Of a DNA stretch of 64,000 bases, positions 45,992 through 58,647 are shown piece after piece (within the stretch, counting starts at the first letter, position 1; the number at the start of each line of letters is the position of its first letter). Source of the DNA: Daphnia pulex (Eukaryota > Arthropoda > Branchiopoda > Diplostraca > Daphniidae). A program made the position numbers and the translations under genes. The notes beneath the pieces are model-generated. The model saw nothing but the letters and a program-made list of their open reading frames with translations, had not been told where the DNA came from and searched no databases. The stretch spans positions 2,542,001 to 2,606,000 of the forward strand of contig NC_060017.1 in assembly GCF_021134715.1 (NCBI RefSeq), written 5' to 3'.

Positions 45992-46690
45992 ATGTCAAAT
46001 TCTCTGTTTACCTGGTGGGGGTTAATGGCTGTTTTGATCCATGTGTTTATCAACGTGCAGAGCAGCGATGCAGCCTTTGAAAATCTTCGATCGAGTGATA
46101 CGCGTGTAGTCCGTCAATTAGATTCGCGCGCAAAGTTATTATCCGGAGCAGCTGGACTAACTGCCTTGGCTGGATCAGTTGATTTCGTGACGGGATTGCC
46201 CATCAGAAACCGCCGAAGTCAACACGGTTTCCGTTCAAAGAGATCCGAACTGGGATTTGAAATCGATGAAGCCATGGTCCTCGAAGTGGCCGCTACGGAC
46301 GAGTCAGGATGCGGTGCCCGTCTTCTCTGTGAACTACATCAAGAAGAACCAAATCAGTTGAATGGAACCATCTCACGGAGACTTGTTCAAATATTCGAGT
46401 GAGTACAATTCATGATTTTTCAGTCCAGTAAGTTTTGAAAAATAACTGTCCTTTCCGTGTTTTCTAGCGGCCAACAAGCGCCCAACTTCGAGCAGCTGCG
46501 CACCGAGCCAAAAGCAGCTTTTCAGTACGCCGCATTTGTTGGGTCCAAGTCGGTGAAGAATCTGAAAATTTGCGCTCAAGTTTTCAATCACTGCCCTTTC
46601 AGCGCCAAGATCATCCTCGAAGTCTTGAATATCAAATCAGCGGGGATGGCAGGCGGAGAAACGGAAGGCCCTGCGACAGGGAATAATTGA
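45992..46690 (+). CDS. Small secreted four-cysteine protein 2
   Basis: Exons 45992-46398 and 46468-46690 give about 209 residues; the intron interrupts the same Asp codon as in the paralogue at 42447. I chose ATG 45992 because a signal peptide starts there (MSNSLFTWWGLMAVLIHVFI); the frame is open 54 bp further upstream but has no ATG. Dibasic sites follow (RNRRSQHGFRSKRSE). The conserved core is SGCGARLLCELHQEE, then RRLVQIFD, FEQLRTEPKAAFQYAAFVGS and LKICAQVFNHCPF. The C-terminal tail is Gly/Glu-rich. Unlike the paralogue it has only a weakly hydrophobic middle (LLSGAAGLTALAGSV). The two genes are clearly a duplicated pair in the same direction. No biochemical role can be inferred. Confidence 0.82.
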
Positions 46691-49600
46691 AGCATACATC
46701 TATACCTTAATATAATAATAAATTCAATTAAGTAAACCAATTAGTAATGCCCTAATTATCATCGTCTCACATCATTCACGTTGCAGTGTTTCTAACGATT
46801 GATCATTATACGCTTTGAAAATCAATAAACCTAAAGCCATGGTAATAAATTAATGAAGCGAGCGATTGTAATGAGTTGGTTGAAGTTGATTGCCTAGTTT
46901 TTATTGCCAATGAAGACATGTATATTCTCTCAACTGTAAAGGGCTGTGTGTAATCAACCATCAGCACTCTTGGTAGAGTGAGTAAAGCCGCTGTCTTCTT
47001 ACGAAAAAAGAAGAACAACCTTGTAGAATGGTTGGCGCAATGGCGGACTTTACAACCGCACTCGTATATTGCCTAATTGATCCTATAAATAACGACAAAC
47101 AATACAGCAGCTGCTGGAGGTCCGCTGCATTAGTGGGTACATGACTGAGCCTTTTATAAACAATGCATAGATGACGTCCATAAAATGATAATTCCTCTTC
47201 TCCTGTGTACACATAATGTAGAAACGTGTTGTGTTGGCTGCCACTGCAGACGCTGACGACAGGACACAAATGGAGGGAAAAAGAAAATGTGAAGTGGCGA
47301 GTCAAATGACTCTCAACACACTACAATAACAAGTTTGAAGGTTACCTAGACCGGATGTCGACTCCCACGAAGCCCATCCAGTCCGGCATTTCCGTGTAAT
47401 GTCTAGTAAAGCCGTCTCATTTAATGAGCATATATACGTAATTACGGAAATGAGCTCATAGCTCAAGCTCGCTGTGCCGACAAGCTGATTCGTCTAATCT
47501 ACGTATTCCGAGTTTGGAGGGACTTTTTCTTTTCAATGCCGGCAATACTTTTTGTATGTAGAACAAAAAGATGCGAGAAAAGTCGATTACGTCTCGCGGT
47601 CGGCATGGGGATAGCACGTGAAATTCGGATTCCGTATAGTTAGAGAATCCGACAAGGAGTCCATTAAAGGGGAAAAATGTACGGAACGGTCTAGTGGGAA
47701 AAGAGAAAAGAGACCATTTTTGTGCGGGAAAAACACGCGCGCGGCACATTAGGCAGAGCGGGGGAAAGCAGAGACTCGGTCACGGTCTCGTGATCCGCGA
47801 GATTCCGCACAGCAGCAGCAGCATGGAGTAGTCGTTACTGTCTCCATCACCGGTAGTCTCTGCTCAACATCACGGTCCGTCACTTTTCACGAACTTCTTC
47901 CGCGATGGTTTCCCGTTAACGTAATCTTTTTCTTATTTTCTCCATTGTGATTCAAAGAGAAGAACCACAGAAAGAGACCAAGTGGAGGGAGCAAAATCCC
48001 GGTAAATCAACAGCGATTTTCACACGGGGATGAAATTTCAGAAAGGAAAAATAAAAACAACCTCCCGCTAGCGTAGTTTGGTTACGTGCCATTACCATTT
48101 TGTGATCGATGAGTATTCTCTAATAATAACTCAAACAACTGAAGTTTGTTTACACAGACGCAAGACAAAATGCTTGACGTTACGTACTGTACTTGAGATC
48201 GGCGGGATTTCATCCTCTCCTGGGATTTGCGGTATTGCCGTGTCATTAATCGTAAACTGACCGTGGACGAATGAACCGTTAATAGTCAAGCAACACGAAG
48301 TTCGATACCGTTAATGTCTATCGTTCCATTCATAATCGAGATAATGCAACGTAGCCGTCGGAAACGGCGAGAGAGAAAATATTTTGGACACGCAACAGTT
48401 TTGACTGAGGATTTTGTCAATCCTGTTAATAGGAAACTCAGTCACTGTGCAGTAGCCAAAGTTATTTTCTCTTTTGTAACGGTGACGGGCGTATAATAAG
48501 CAGGAAATGCATCAACAGGAAAAGGAAAAATCAGATCGCATGCTGTTTATCTTGAAACAGAAAAGTAGCAACTCAATTCTTCTCGAACCCTAAACAGTTT
48601 GATCATTAATCTTTTTTTGGTATTTTCGTAATAATAGGCCGTTAACCGAAATTTCCTGGTCGACTAATTATAAGGTCTCAGCAGCAACTCGCTAAAAATA
48701 TATACAGTTTAACCTCACGACTAATTACTCACTCAAGGGTTTGCGCAAAAATATTCTGTTATCGATTGAGCGGAGAAGCTCCACGAGACCCTTTTCTGGG
48801 ATGGTATTTAAGTCAGGTAAGGTAGTGCACACTATCTTCCCATCTATAGACGACATGGTTGAAATGTACAACTCCCAACTTGGCCCGACTGTCCCATAAA
48901 TTTCGTCGTAAAAGTTCCCACAGAGTTAAAGCAAAACTCCAAACAGACTCCCAGATAAACCCCCTGTTTTCGTTTCTGGAAAGATAATTTTTTATTTTTT
49001 TGTTACTTAATAAAGTACGTGTTTACTTTTATGCTTTTAGGCTCAATCTTTGGAGGGGAATTCCTGAAGGCGAGCGCTAACAGTTTTGTTTGTATTTATT
49101 TTGGTTCATCACATATTCATATGAAAACGTCAGACGAATGGAAATAACGTCTGCAGCTAAAAAAGAATCATGCATAAGGATGCCGATCGAAAGGCAGTTA
49201 ATCTTTCAAGAGCCCCCCTTTGGGACTGACAACTACCATTCACGTCTATGAAAATACATGAACGCCACGGCTAGGAGAAAACGGCCGAACAAACCCTGCA
49301 AGTTCCTCAGCACCGATGGAACCCTCAAGAGGCAAGAGAAAGAGAGAAGCCCCGCCCTCACGAAATACTCCCAAGTATAAAGCGGAAGAATCGAAAGGTG
49401 CGGAGCTCAGTTGCGCGCCACCCGCCAGTGAACATACAGAGAAAAGGCATAGGCGAGTTTGCTGACAAACGACGACACAATGTTCTCGCTAACATACCAC
49501 CAAACGAAAAAACATGGATATTAGCGCAACGAGATGGAGTATTTAACCAAACCCGCAAAAATGGTGAGCTGACTATTATTTTTCTCTCCCCTCTACAATT

Positions 49601-51732
49601 TTGCTCGAAAATGTCGCCCACCAACAGTTCAGTTCTGCTCGATTTATTCGTTGGCTCCTTGAGTCCGGTGAGTTTTGTGGCCAACAGGTGCACGCATTGT
49701 GACTGAATAGTTCGATCACGTAGACGATGCGTAGCGCGGCACACGTAATATCTATCGCCCCCCGCTTAGAAACTAGGTTTTCTTCGGCATTCAAATAAAA
49801 TAATTTCCATAGCAAAAGTACCAAAAAATTGTTGGTTTCTTTCCCGATCATTAAATCCCACGAACGAAACGAGAGAGAAAAAAAACACGCAATATCGGGA
49901 GTTTGGTCGTCCGCACGCGCGCGCCTATAAAACCGGTTGCCTTCAGTCGACCGAGCGTGAAGTAACCGCTTCTCGTGAATTGCTTATAAATAAAAGTAAA
50001 ATCGAAATGAAAGAAAGTTCGCTCAGAGAGAAGAGTCATCGAAATGTAAAGATAAAGATTGTTTCGGTCGTGCAGGCTTCCGGCTTTCAAGTTCCAACTC
50101 AAGAAGAAACAAACGAAAGAGCGAACCAAAGTGAATGTGCATAATGGAAATTTGTACTCAAAGGTCAGCCGCCCGGGATCGTGTAGAAAGGACAAAGTTC
50201 ACAACCGCAAGGCTTTTTCCTACTCTCTCTCTCTCTCTCGCCATTTGTGTGTGTCTTTTTCCTGATGCCCTTTTTAAAAAGTATCAGACGATCTTCTTTT
50301 GTTGAAAAGGAAAAAAAAAAAAGTCTAATAACAGTTGGAAGCCCCCTTTTGAACGCCGCCCTGCTCGACGATCTTCACTTGATTGCCGTGCACATGACCT
50401 TAGACTCTCTTTCACAGGGCGTGTGTTTTTCTTGTACGGAGGGAAAATGAAATGGAAAGAAAAAAAAAACGAAGAGAAGAAAAAATCATCATTTTCTGGT
50501 GCTCACGTTGTTGTTGCGCGTAGTAAAGAAGACAGCCCGCACCAGCAACAGCCCCAAACACGATAGAACATCATCTACCATTCCCGTATTATTTTGGGAG
50601 GGATGGCGTGACCGTTAATTATCTCCTGAGCGGTGCTTTTTCCCTCCATGTTTATTCACTTTTTCACGAATCCCCCTTTTTTTCTCCCTTCGCATTTCTT
50701 TGGTGGTGTTCCGAAGATTCATTTGATCTTTGTATCGCTGTAATACGAATCGTCGCCATCAATTTTTCTCACGGAGGTAAAACGCCGACAGAACGGTGAG
50801 GCTAAATTCGTGTTACGCGTAAATTAGTGAAAATAGCCGTGCAGCGTGAGGAGGATAGGGGGAAAAACTTGTTCGCTCGCCTTTGGGGGAGGACGAAAAA
50901 GAAGCCGCCACTGGTATTCGAAATCGCATACAGCCATTGATCACCGAAACGGACATATGGAAAGAGAAATAACAAACAACGACGCGGGTGCCCAGTCTCG
51001 TTTGTTGTTTTAAGCAAAACAAAAAAAAACAAAAAAACATCAGAAACAAAAAAATAAAACAGGTTTATGCCGTTCTTCTAAAAAAATGGATAACTCTTGA
51101 GGAGAGATCTATATAAACCGGATTGAAGCGTTGTGGCGCGTATAAAATTTCAAATTGCCTCATCCTTTGTTGTAGCTAGTTAGTGCGCAATTTTTCCAGT
51201 TAAACATTCTTCATTAAGGAAAGGCTCTTTTTTAGATGCCTGACTTTTCCATGTATCGCAGTTATTAAAAGACGACCTTGCCTCGGCTTGTAATATTTTC
51301 AAAAGTAGTCTATCCAACATGAAGTTTAATGGCTCGGATAGAAACACCTTACTTTCCTTCTCCCTCCTGACTTTCATGACTCTCCCCCGCCGCTGCTTTA
51401 AAGTCTTCCTTGCAGCATCTGATTACATAAACTCGGTTATTCCTCTTCTCTCGCTCTCAACGGGATATCTTATAAACTGACCATCCGTGAAGCCTCTCGG
51501 CGAAGAATAAAAAATACACAAACAGAAATTCCAACAAAGAAAAATCGTTACAATTCCCTTGCACTACGCCGGGGGACTGTGGATTGTAGGACCCTGTCAT
51601 TTTAAAAAATCTGCCTCGTAAATTGTTCATTCCATCCGTGGAGATGAAAGGAGAAAAAGACGGCGGCGCCATAGTCGTGTGTAGAGCTGAGCTTGTCAGC
51701 TGCCGTTGCCAACTAGCACTAGCACGAGAACA
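46691..51732. other. Gene-poor region of about 5 kb
   Basis: No gene is supported. Features seen are polyA signal sequence after 46710 for the preceding gene, purine-rich tracts, a (TC)n run at about 50224-50240, and plus-strand TATA-like sites at 49926-49932, 51110-51117 and 51141-51147. Part of this may be untranslated exon, intron or enhancer sequence of the galactosyltransferase downstream. Confidence 0.45.
49926..49948 (+). promoter_or_regulatory. Candidate core promoter (TATA plus TCAGTC)
   Basis: TATAAAA at 49926-49932 is followed by TCAGTC at 49943-49948. An ATG at 50007 opens a 13-codon frame ending at a GTAAAG donor (50046) in phase 0, which would join in frame to the galactosyltransferase exon at 51943. 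The TATA-initiator spacing is short, so this is only a candidate distal first exon. Confidence 0.3.
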
Positions 51733-53019
51733 ATGACGCGCCAGGTATTTCTGAATCATTCGTCAACAGTTTCTTGCCTTGTCGTAAGAAAAGTTTTAAA
51801 TCGCCAAAACTCTGTCAACGACTCGATATGACGACAACACATGGGTGGCATTCAACAGATGCAGCCGAAAGAAAGAGAATTGTTTCTTAAAATTACCTTG
51901 ACATAAAATGTAGTTTTCTTCTTTTATGTTTGGAACAAACAGAAGCAGTTGGACAACTGTTGGTGGACTCCAGCTGGAGCGGGACTCCCCCTTACGAACC
52001 CCGCAACACAATCCCGCAGTGGCGGAACAACCATCCAACTGATTGCGACCTTCTTTCTTCTGGTCACAATCGGCCTTTGTTTCGTAGGATGGACGACCAA
52101 CCCGCCGGAAGAATCTACCAAGGCTGCACTGCTGAAGACGGGCCAACTGTTAAATGTGCATCAGTTTGATTATCGACTCAATAATCCTCAAATATGTGCT
52201 GAAAGTACCGTGCAGCCTTTCTTCCTGGCGCTGGTTCATTCCAAAGCCAATCACTTCCGGCAGCGACAGGTCATCCGACAAACATGGGCCTCTCAGCACG
52301 ATCTCATCCGCCACGTCTTTCTCGTCGGCCTAGCCGACCAAACTGGACTGGAGGGCACCATGGACATCCAGAGCCTGTTGGAATCTGAAAATGCTAAATA
52401 TAGTGATTTGGTCCAGGGGGATTTTGTCGATCATTACCGGAATTTGACTTATAAAAACTTGATGGGCCTTAAATGGATTGGGCAGTATTGTCCGTCAGTG
52501 CGTTTCGTTCTCAAAAGTGATGATGATGCTTTCATCGACGTTCTCCAGCTGCAAAAATTCATCGACAGGACTTGGCCGGGTGGTCCGCCGTCCGAGACGT
52601 TGATCTGCAACGTCCACGAAGACGCTCTGGTACAACGATCGGGAAAATGGGCCGTCAGTCGCGAAGAATATCCTTCAAATACTTATCCCGCTTTCTGTTC
52701 CGGTCTTGCTTACGTGATGCGTCCTCAGCTGGCCAGTAAACTGTTTCGCTCAGCCAGTAAAGTTCCAGCTTTGTGGGTAGACGATGTTTTCGTGACGGGA
52801 ATATTGGCTGCCAGTGTTAACGTGCGACATTTCTACCTTAATCTTCGCTATACTCACCAGCAAGATGACCTCGTCCAGTGGCTGGAAACGAACCTACCTT
52901 CAAACCCACTTCCTTTTATCGTTTCCGAGTTGGACACCAGTCGACCGGAATGGCCGCGGCTGGCTCATCGACTATGGAATAGAACTTGTACTTATAATGC
53001 AGTCGACAGTGATTCCTGA
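51733..53019 (+). CDS. Beta-1,3-galactosyltransferase family protein (GT31)
   Basis: GT31 enzymes transfer galactose or related sugars in beta-1,3 linkage to glycans in the Golgi lumen. The body is a single exon, 51943-53019, preceded by an acceptor (CAAACAG). It has a type II layout: short cytosolic tail, one membrane anchor (TIQLIATFFLLVTIGLCFVG), then the catalytic domain. Family motifs are RQRQVIRQTWAS, HVFLVGLAD, DLVQGDFVDHYRNLTYKN, the metal-binding FVLKSDDDAFID, TYPAFCSGLAYVM and WVDDVFVTG. The body has no start codon of its own. The nearest candidate is ATG 51733, reading MTRQ to a GTATTT donor at 51745 (198-nt intron, phase 0). A more distal alternative is ATG 50007. The acceptor sugar cannot be told. 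Length of about 360 residues is normal. Confidence 0.92.
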
Positions 53020-53398
53020 AAGATGGAGCAAGTGATTTAATTCGTTTCCTTCAAATGTGCCAATTACACAATTCAATCCGCAAGAATGTCAATAATAATA
53101 CACTTTATCATACGTCCGATCGTCAAGTTGGAGCCTTCCAATGTTGTTTTCGTATTTTTGTTTTATATCCCCAGGTGAAAAGTACACCTTTTCAAGCTCA
53201 ATTCATTGGATATTTATACCTTCTGATTGCGGGCTTGAGTGGCGGAGAGACGTCAAGGTTGCGGTGAAGAGAACAGGAAGGAGTGGGCGGAAAAAAAGAA
53301 ATCGATCGGAATGAATGAATTAAGTCTGAAACAAAAAAGAGACCAAACAAAAAAAGAGGGGGAGGGGGGAAAGGGAAAATTATAAATAAAGACGTCAA
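53020..53398. other. Space between convergent genes
   Basis: 3' untranslated sequence of the galactosyltransferase (+) and of the ATXN7L3 gene (-). It includes a G-rich tract near 53357-53372. An AATAAA at about 53384-53390 could serve the plus-strand mRNA. No gene is seen. Confidence 0.5.
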
Positions 53399-55735
53399 TC
53401 AAGCCTCGCCTTTGAACTTTTTGCCATTGTTCTTCTTGCTATTGGTTTTGTTATTAGTGACGCTGGGTTGTTGCTCCGTTCGGCGTCTAGCCGATGAGGA
53501 AGTGGAGCTGGCCGATGTTGAGGTGGATTCGGCAGGCGAAGCTTCGGCGCCGGGCGTCGGGACGTCGTGACTCTGCTCAAACCAAAATAAAGATAAATAA
53601 AACATGAATTGAGTCACACTTTTCTGCGGTGGCGCCATCGAAATTTGATTGAAAAACCACCGAACCTGAGCAGTTAGGAGTGAAGCAAGCGAGTCTCCTT
53701 CCTCCCATGTATCCACGTCAATCATCTCCTTGTCCTTGTCTCCACCAATTGTGGGCAGAAGGTGACTTTCCGTTTCTGTGTGATGCTCCAATATGACCTG
53801 TCGGACATTTTTTCGTTGAGAGTCCGTGTGCTGAGGACAACGAAGAGAACGTGTACACATCCGGCCAGTATGTTCCTATACGAACAAGAGCGTTAAATAA
53901 GTAACCAAGCAGCTTGAAATTTGCACGACGCAGGGACTTTTGTGTTGGGTTATAATAGACGGATGAGTATACATACCGAGATGACGCCGCACATGGTGGT
54001 CAAAAGGGTCCGGCGCTCAGTCAACCCCATTGTTTCCATTGTATTACCTCCTCCAGTTGATCCAGTATGCAAACCATCTTCAGCTCCTGCATCGAAAAAG
54101 GTTCAATTCACTTTCCAGGTAACGCCTAGTCATCGTTGATAACGAAGTGAAGATCACGAGTGGATGGCAAGGCCAGACAAATTCATTAATTCCGCTGATG
54201 GCAATTGAAAAGTGAAAGTTTCAACGTGTAAAACATTTTCACGCCATTCTCGTTGACAAGGATCGTTAAGTCCAGTCTTAAAGACTCAATGAAACAAGCC
54301 GTTAATAATTCGTCGGTATGGTTTAATTACCCGGAACTGCAGACGCCGATGACGCAATGGACGGATGACCACTGGAGCTGTTGCTGTTGCTATGGTTGTT
54401 GTCGCCATTGCTGCCATTCTTCCATTTCTTGCGTCTCGGCGAGTTTTTGTCTTTTTTGTGCAAGTGATGGCGGCGTTTATTCTTGTTGCCACCACCTCCT
54501 CCACCTTCGCCGCTCATGATTCGATGGTCCTGCCTTTCACTGGCTCCACTCGCCGTCCAGTCGTCGTCGTCACAGTCGTCATCGCTTACCAAATCAGCCT
54601 AATGAATGAATCATCACGCGCATACCGTATGAGGTGCATAGTTGAATCATAATCAGCCAAGTTGAACGAGGGAAACGGACCTGTCTACTAGCAGAGGTGG
54701 CAATACGCCTCGACGCCAATCGTGAACTGTTCCGGCCCATGCCCATGCACTTTTCCAAGTGTGGAGCAAAACGGGATGCGGCCATGTTGCGCTGGCAGTT
54801 AGGACAGACGCATTCAGCCGGTTTTTTGCTATTGACCGCTGCCGATGATAACATCTCTGACGCTGCATCGAAATCCATTGCTTCACCACCGCCGCCGGTA
54901 GATGAACGGGTCGTTTCGTCTCCGTCGAAATCACATTGTGTATCACCTTAAAAAAAAAATAAAAGGAAAGTTCAAGCTTTTATTGTTACGATGCCGATCA
55001 TTAGGATACGCCCAGAATTCCTAAGGAAAACACAAAAAAAAAACTTAACGATCCAAGTTGATTGAATTCGTTTCTTTTACGACCTGTGTTTTATAGTCCA
55101 CACGTAATGGTCTAAAAGTAATAAAAACCGGTTGAAATGAAGATTCGACTCGGTTCTTGACTAAGAATAAACCGAATAGCGGAACAGGTTAAAGAAGTCC
55201 AACTATATTCAAAACTCTTTTGAAGGCAACGAATCAAGTGAAATAAATAATAAAAAAATTACAGGAAATGTCTATCGCAACACAAGTGAATAAAGGCATC
55301 TATCAATCTACGCTTGAGTTACACCGGCAATGAAAAATGATGACGCTTGATGATGACTCGTTTCTCAAAAATTAATTATTTCCGTTTCATTCTCAAAAAA
55401 AAAAAAAGAAAAAGAAAAAAAAAATTAACAAATTCATTACCGGTCACACCGTCCTCCAGGAGAGCGGTGAGTCCCAATTTAGCACCGCGGTGGACTTCAA
55501 ACACGATGCCTAAAATAACGTCATCGACTATGTCCTCATAGAACGATTGAGACGCTTCAAGGATAGCTGACTCGCTCAACGGATGAAGTAACCGACCGCC
55601 ACCTGTTAAGTCTTCGTCTCCGTCAAGCTCTTGCACGCTTTCAAGTGGATCGTCCAGCACATTCAGCGGCACCACTGTAATGGAAAGCGTCGGAGGCTGT
55701 TGTTGTTGCTGTGATCCTGATGCTGGATCCACCAT
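53399..55735 (-). CDS. ATXN7L3: Ataxin-7-like protein 3 / SGF11, SAGA deubiquitinase subunit
   Basis: This protein activates the ubiquitin protease module of the SAGA coactivator, which removes ubiquitin from histone H2B in the nucleus. Exons on the minus strand are 55735-about 55440, about 54947-54680, about 54600-54330, about 54092-53978, about 53874-53666 and about 53578-53399. The N-terminal SGF11 helix region has [20 protein letters not shown]. The SGF11 zinc finger is [20 protein letters not shown], followed by [16 protein letters not shown]. An acidic then basic low-complexity linker follows, then the SCA7 domain with [20 protein letters not shown] and [10 protein letters not shown]. 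The tail is Ser/Thr-rich and ends KKFKGEA. The coding order matches ATXN7L3 of other animals. The start codon lies just after a splice-free leader, and a CRE-like site is about 180 bp upstream. Confidence 0.94.
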
Positions 55736-55915
55736 TTCGATTATTTCTTGCCCTTATCACATAAAAACAAAAAGAAAACAGAACGAACGATCGATCATTA
55801 GAATATCCAGGTGCACTCGATTTGTAACGTCATTGCATCATTAGTTGTAGTTGTAGAAAAAAAAAAGTTTTCCACGGATAGAATTCGTTTTCCCCCGACT
55901 AGACAAGAAAATGGC

Positions 55916-55923
55916 TGACGTCA
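55916..55923. promoter_or_regulatory. CRE palindrome TGACGTCA upstream of ATXN7L3
   Basis: The full eight-base cAMP-response element occurs once here, about 180 bp upstream of the ATXN7L3 start codon. CREB/ATF factors bind this sequence; occupancy here is inferred from position only. Confidence 0.45.
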
Positions 55924-56328
55924 TTTATCCATGAATTCATATGAAAATGTGTCTCGCAATCGCCGTCGTTTGTTGGCCAGTCACGATCGCTAGAGTCAAT
56001 GTTGATTCTTGTCTTTTTGGGTACTTTTTGTCGATGTTGACTTCATTTTATTTTGTCGCTCTCGACTTTAGCGGATTCGTTCAGCTTAATTTAAAGAACC
56101 GTCGCCATAGGATAGCCGGATAGCGTTGTCCTAAGTAATAGCAACAGATGGAGGACACATGAAAAGGAAGACAAACTTGGGTGGAAAGAGAAATTCGTCA
56201 TGGTGCTGAAGAAATACTGCAGACGGATACAGGTCCAAGATAGGCTCTGCCCTTCGCTCCCCCCCCCCTGTCGGGTGTTTCTCTTTTCCGTATCAGATGA
56301 ATGATATCATCCAAACACGAGGGTGGAG

Positions 56329-56343
56329 TACACACACACACAC
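56329..56343. repeat. (AC)n microsatellite
   Basis: About seven AC dinucleotides in the ATXN7L3-arginase intergenic region. Confidence 0.9.
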
Positions 56344-58647
56344 CTTACCAAGAAACTGACGCTTACTTTCTGTGGTTGACCTTATAAGGGAAAAGTAACA
56401 ATTGAAAGAAAATCTATTTTGGTCGGTCAGGGTAACACGAGAAAACGGGGACAGACGGGACATTAGCATAACAAAACCAAAAGAGAGAACATGATTAAGT
56501 TAAATAGCTATTACATTGTTCTTATCTATTTAATCAAAAACGCAAATTGCTACTACTTTTCTTTGTTCAAGCTCTCAGCTGGAAATTGATTTTATAAACC
56601 ATTAAAACTCCAAGTAAATATGTTGCACCCAAAATAAATTTTCTTTTGGAAGTGTTTAAAAGGTGAATGTGAATACCTGGCCTAAGAGACAAAATGCATA
56701 GTAATCTCGAATACCGTTTCTGATGGCATGATCGTATCACCATTACGGGAGACGTGATGACGGATTGCCAAACGAAAACTTTTTAACCTCTGAAAACCTT
56801 AGGAAGAAGAGACTTTTGAAAACTAAAACATGAAAAACCAAGAGAAGTTCCACCAAGGTCTAACTAGCAACAAGATAGTGTCGCCACCATCAATTTTGAT
56901 TGCCGGTTTCACTGTCTGTCTAACCTTCAAAGCCAAAAAAGAGACAAGGAAAGGCTATAACAGAAAATAATTAGGCGAGGAACCAAGGATAGTTCTTTAT
57001 TTTTTTTCGAAATTCAAACGGAGAAAAACGTTGTGGTTCCGAAAGGTATAAAATTTCTACAGCCACAAGTCGAAGTGGTAAACCAATAGTCATGTGCGAT
57101 GTGCGCTACTTTTTCCACCTCGGAGAACATTGAATTCAAAACTAAAACGACACATTTCCCAACACAACTACATAGGTAGGCAGTAGGCTCTATACCACCA
57201 CTCTTCAATCATCCTCATCGGCGTTTAACATTTTATTTGCATCTCCCTCGGGTAGTAGAAAACTTCTTTGCCGAAGGCAATAAATGACTTGTAATTGATC
57301 AAAAAACCAAAACCTTCGTTGAAAACCGGGAAGAAATTGTAGATGTCATTCTGTACTGCGGGTAATTCTCTATTCTGGTCATGGGAAAGAAGAGAGAAAA
57401 ATCGGCTCACAGCTACGACATCTACCAGCACAATTAATCTGGGCAATTTTATAGGAATTCTTAATTATCTAAGGCAGCAAACAAAAGAAATGAAAAGAAC
57501 CGACGAATATTTCTAGAGGCTTTTGACCGCGGGGTGATGGTGATTGTTTCCTAAAGGTATATGAACAAGGACCTCAACCAATTTTCTTAATCACCTCCGA
57601 GCGGCCGCAATCTATGACCCCACCAAAACCGCATCACCTACAACCTTTCTTTTTCTCATTCGTTCTCACTCTTCTTTCTCGACTTCTTCCAATTGCTGAA
57701 CCACAGACACCAGTAATTCTGCCCAAGTTCGCTTAGGAAATGGAGGTCTTTCCAACTTCCATGACCTCCGCTTCCTCCGCAATTTCTAAAACTCATCCTT
57801 CCCGGTGAAACCTTGAGAAATACAGTTCAGTCTAATAACACATTCAAATGCTTTGGGCTTCGATACCGTTCAAAGTTTTCTTTGTTCATCTTGGTAGCTT
57901 CCGAAATAACGAAACAAAAAAAAAACTGGATAGATGATTCAACAGCCGCAGGTAAAATGAACGTTATAATAAGTAAATCGATCAAAGTAGGTTGAAAAGC
58001 TGTAATAAACTCAGCATATTTAACCTCCAGCATTTTATTCTTTTCCCAAATTTCTCATAACGCAGACGCCCTTCTGCCATCTAACGAACATAAAAAGAAT
58101 TGCTACAGGACCCCCCCCCCCAATAAAAAAAGAAACATCTCGATCGATCCAAAAGATTCGTTCATGTACGATTCTAGTAGTGCGATTCTGCCTGACATAC
58201 AACAAAAAAGCCATTTAATTGGTTCAATTAAATTTAAAAAAAACAACTCTTTATCTGCAACGAATGGATGACAAAATTGGTAAAACAACGAGAAAACTTA
58301 CTTGAAAATGTTTGACTATTAAATTTTCCAGGATTGAAGAAAAATGGCGATTATACAGAAACTAAACACCCTATCACGTTGAGATCAAATTTACTTTTCA
58401 GTTATATATTTTAAGAATAACAATCCAGGAGATTCTTGCGGTTGTTTTTCCGACGATCAACCGACTCGGTCAACACCAACACACAGATCGAGAACAAAAA
58501 AAGATCGAGCAGACGACATTTTATGACGCTGTTGCTAGGCAACTTGCTGGGCACAATTAAAAAACAACTCGGGCTAAGTCTCAAATATCAAGGCCACTGT
58601 TGCGCAAATGTCTGATCAAACGTTGATTCATTATTAACTGACAAAAA

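Larger units (their letters stand above)
55736..58647. other. Intergenic region between divergent ATXN7L3 and arginase
   Basis: Nearly 3 kb without a supported gene. Short frames occur but lack motifs and splice support. It holds an (AC)n run at 56329-56343, several C-runs, and presumably both promoters, with the arginase promoter close to 58500-58640. Confidence 0.5.

Noticed and set aside
49358-49744. Minus-strand frame of 128 codons in the gene-poor region
   Set aside because: No motif, a plus-strand frame of similar length overlaps it, and splice or promoter support is lacking.
51318-51476. ATG 51318 frame as first exon of the galactosyltransferase
   Set aside because: It ends in a stop with no suitable donor in phase with the catalytic exon.
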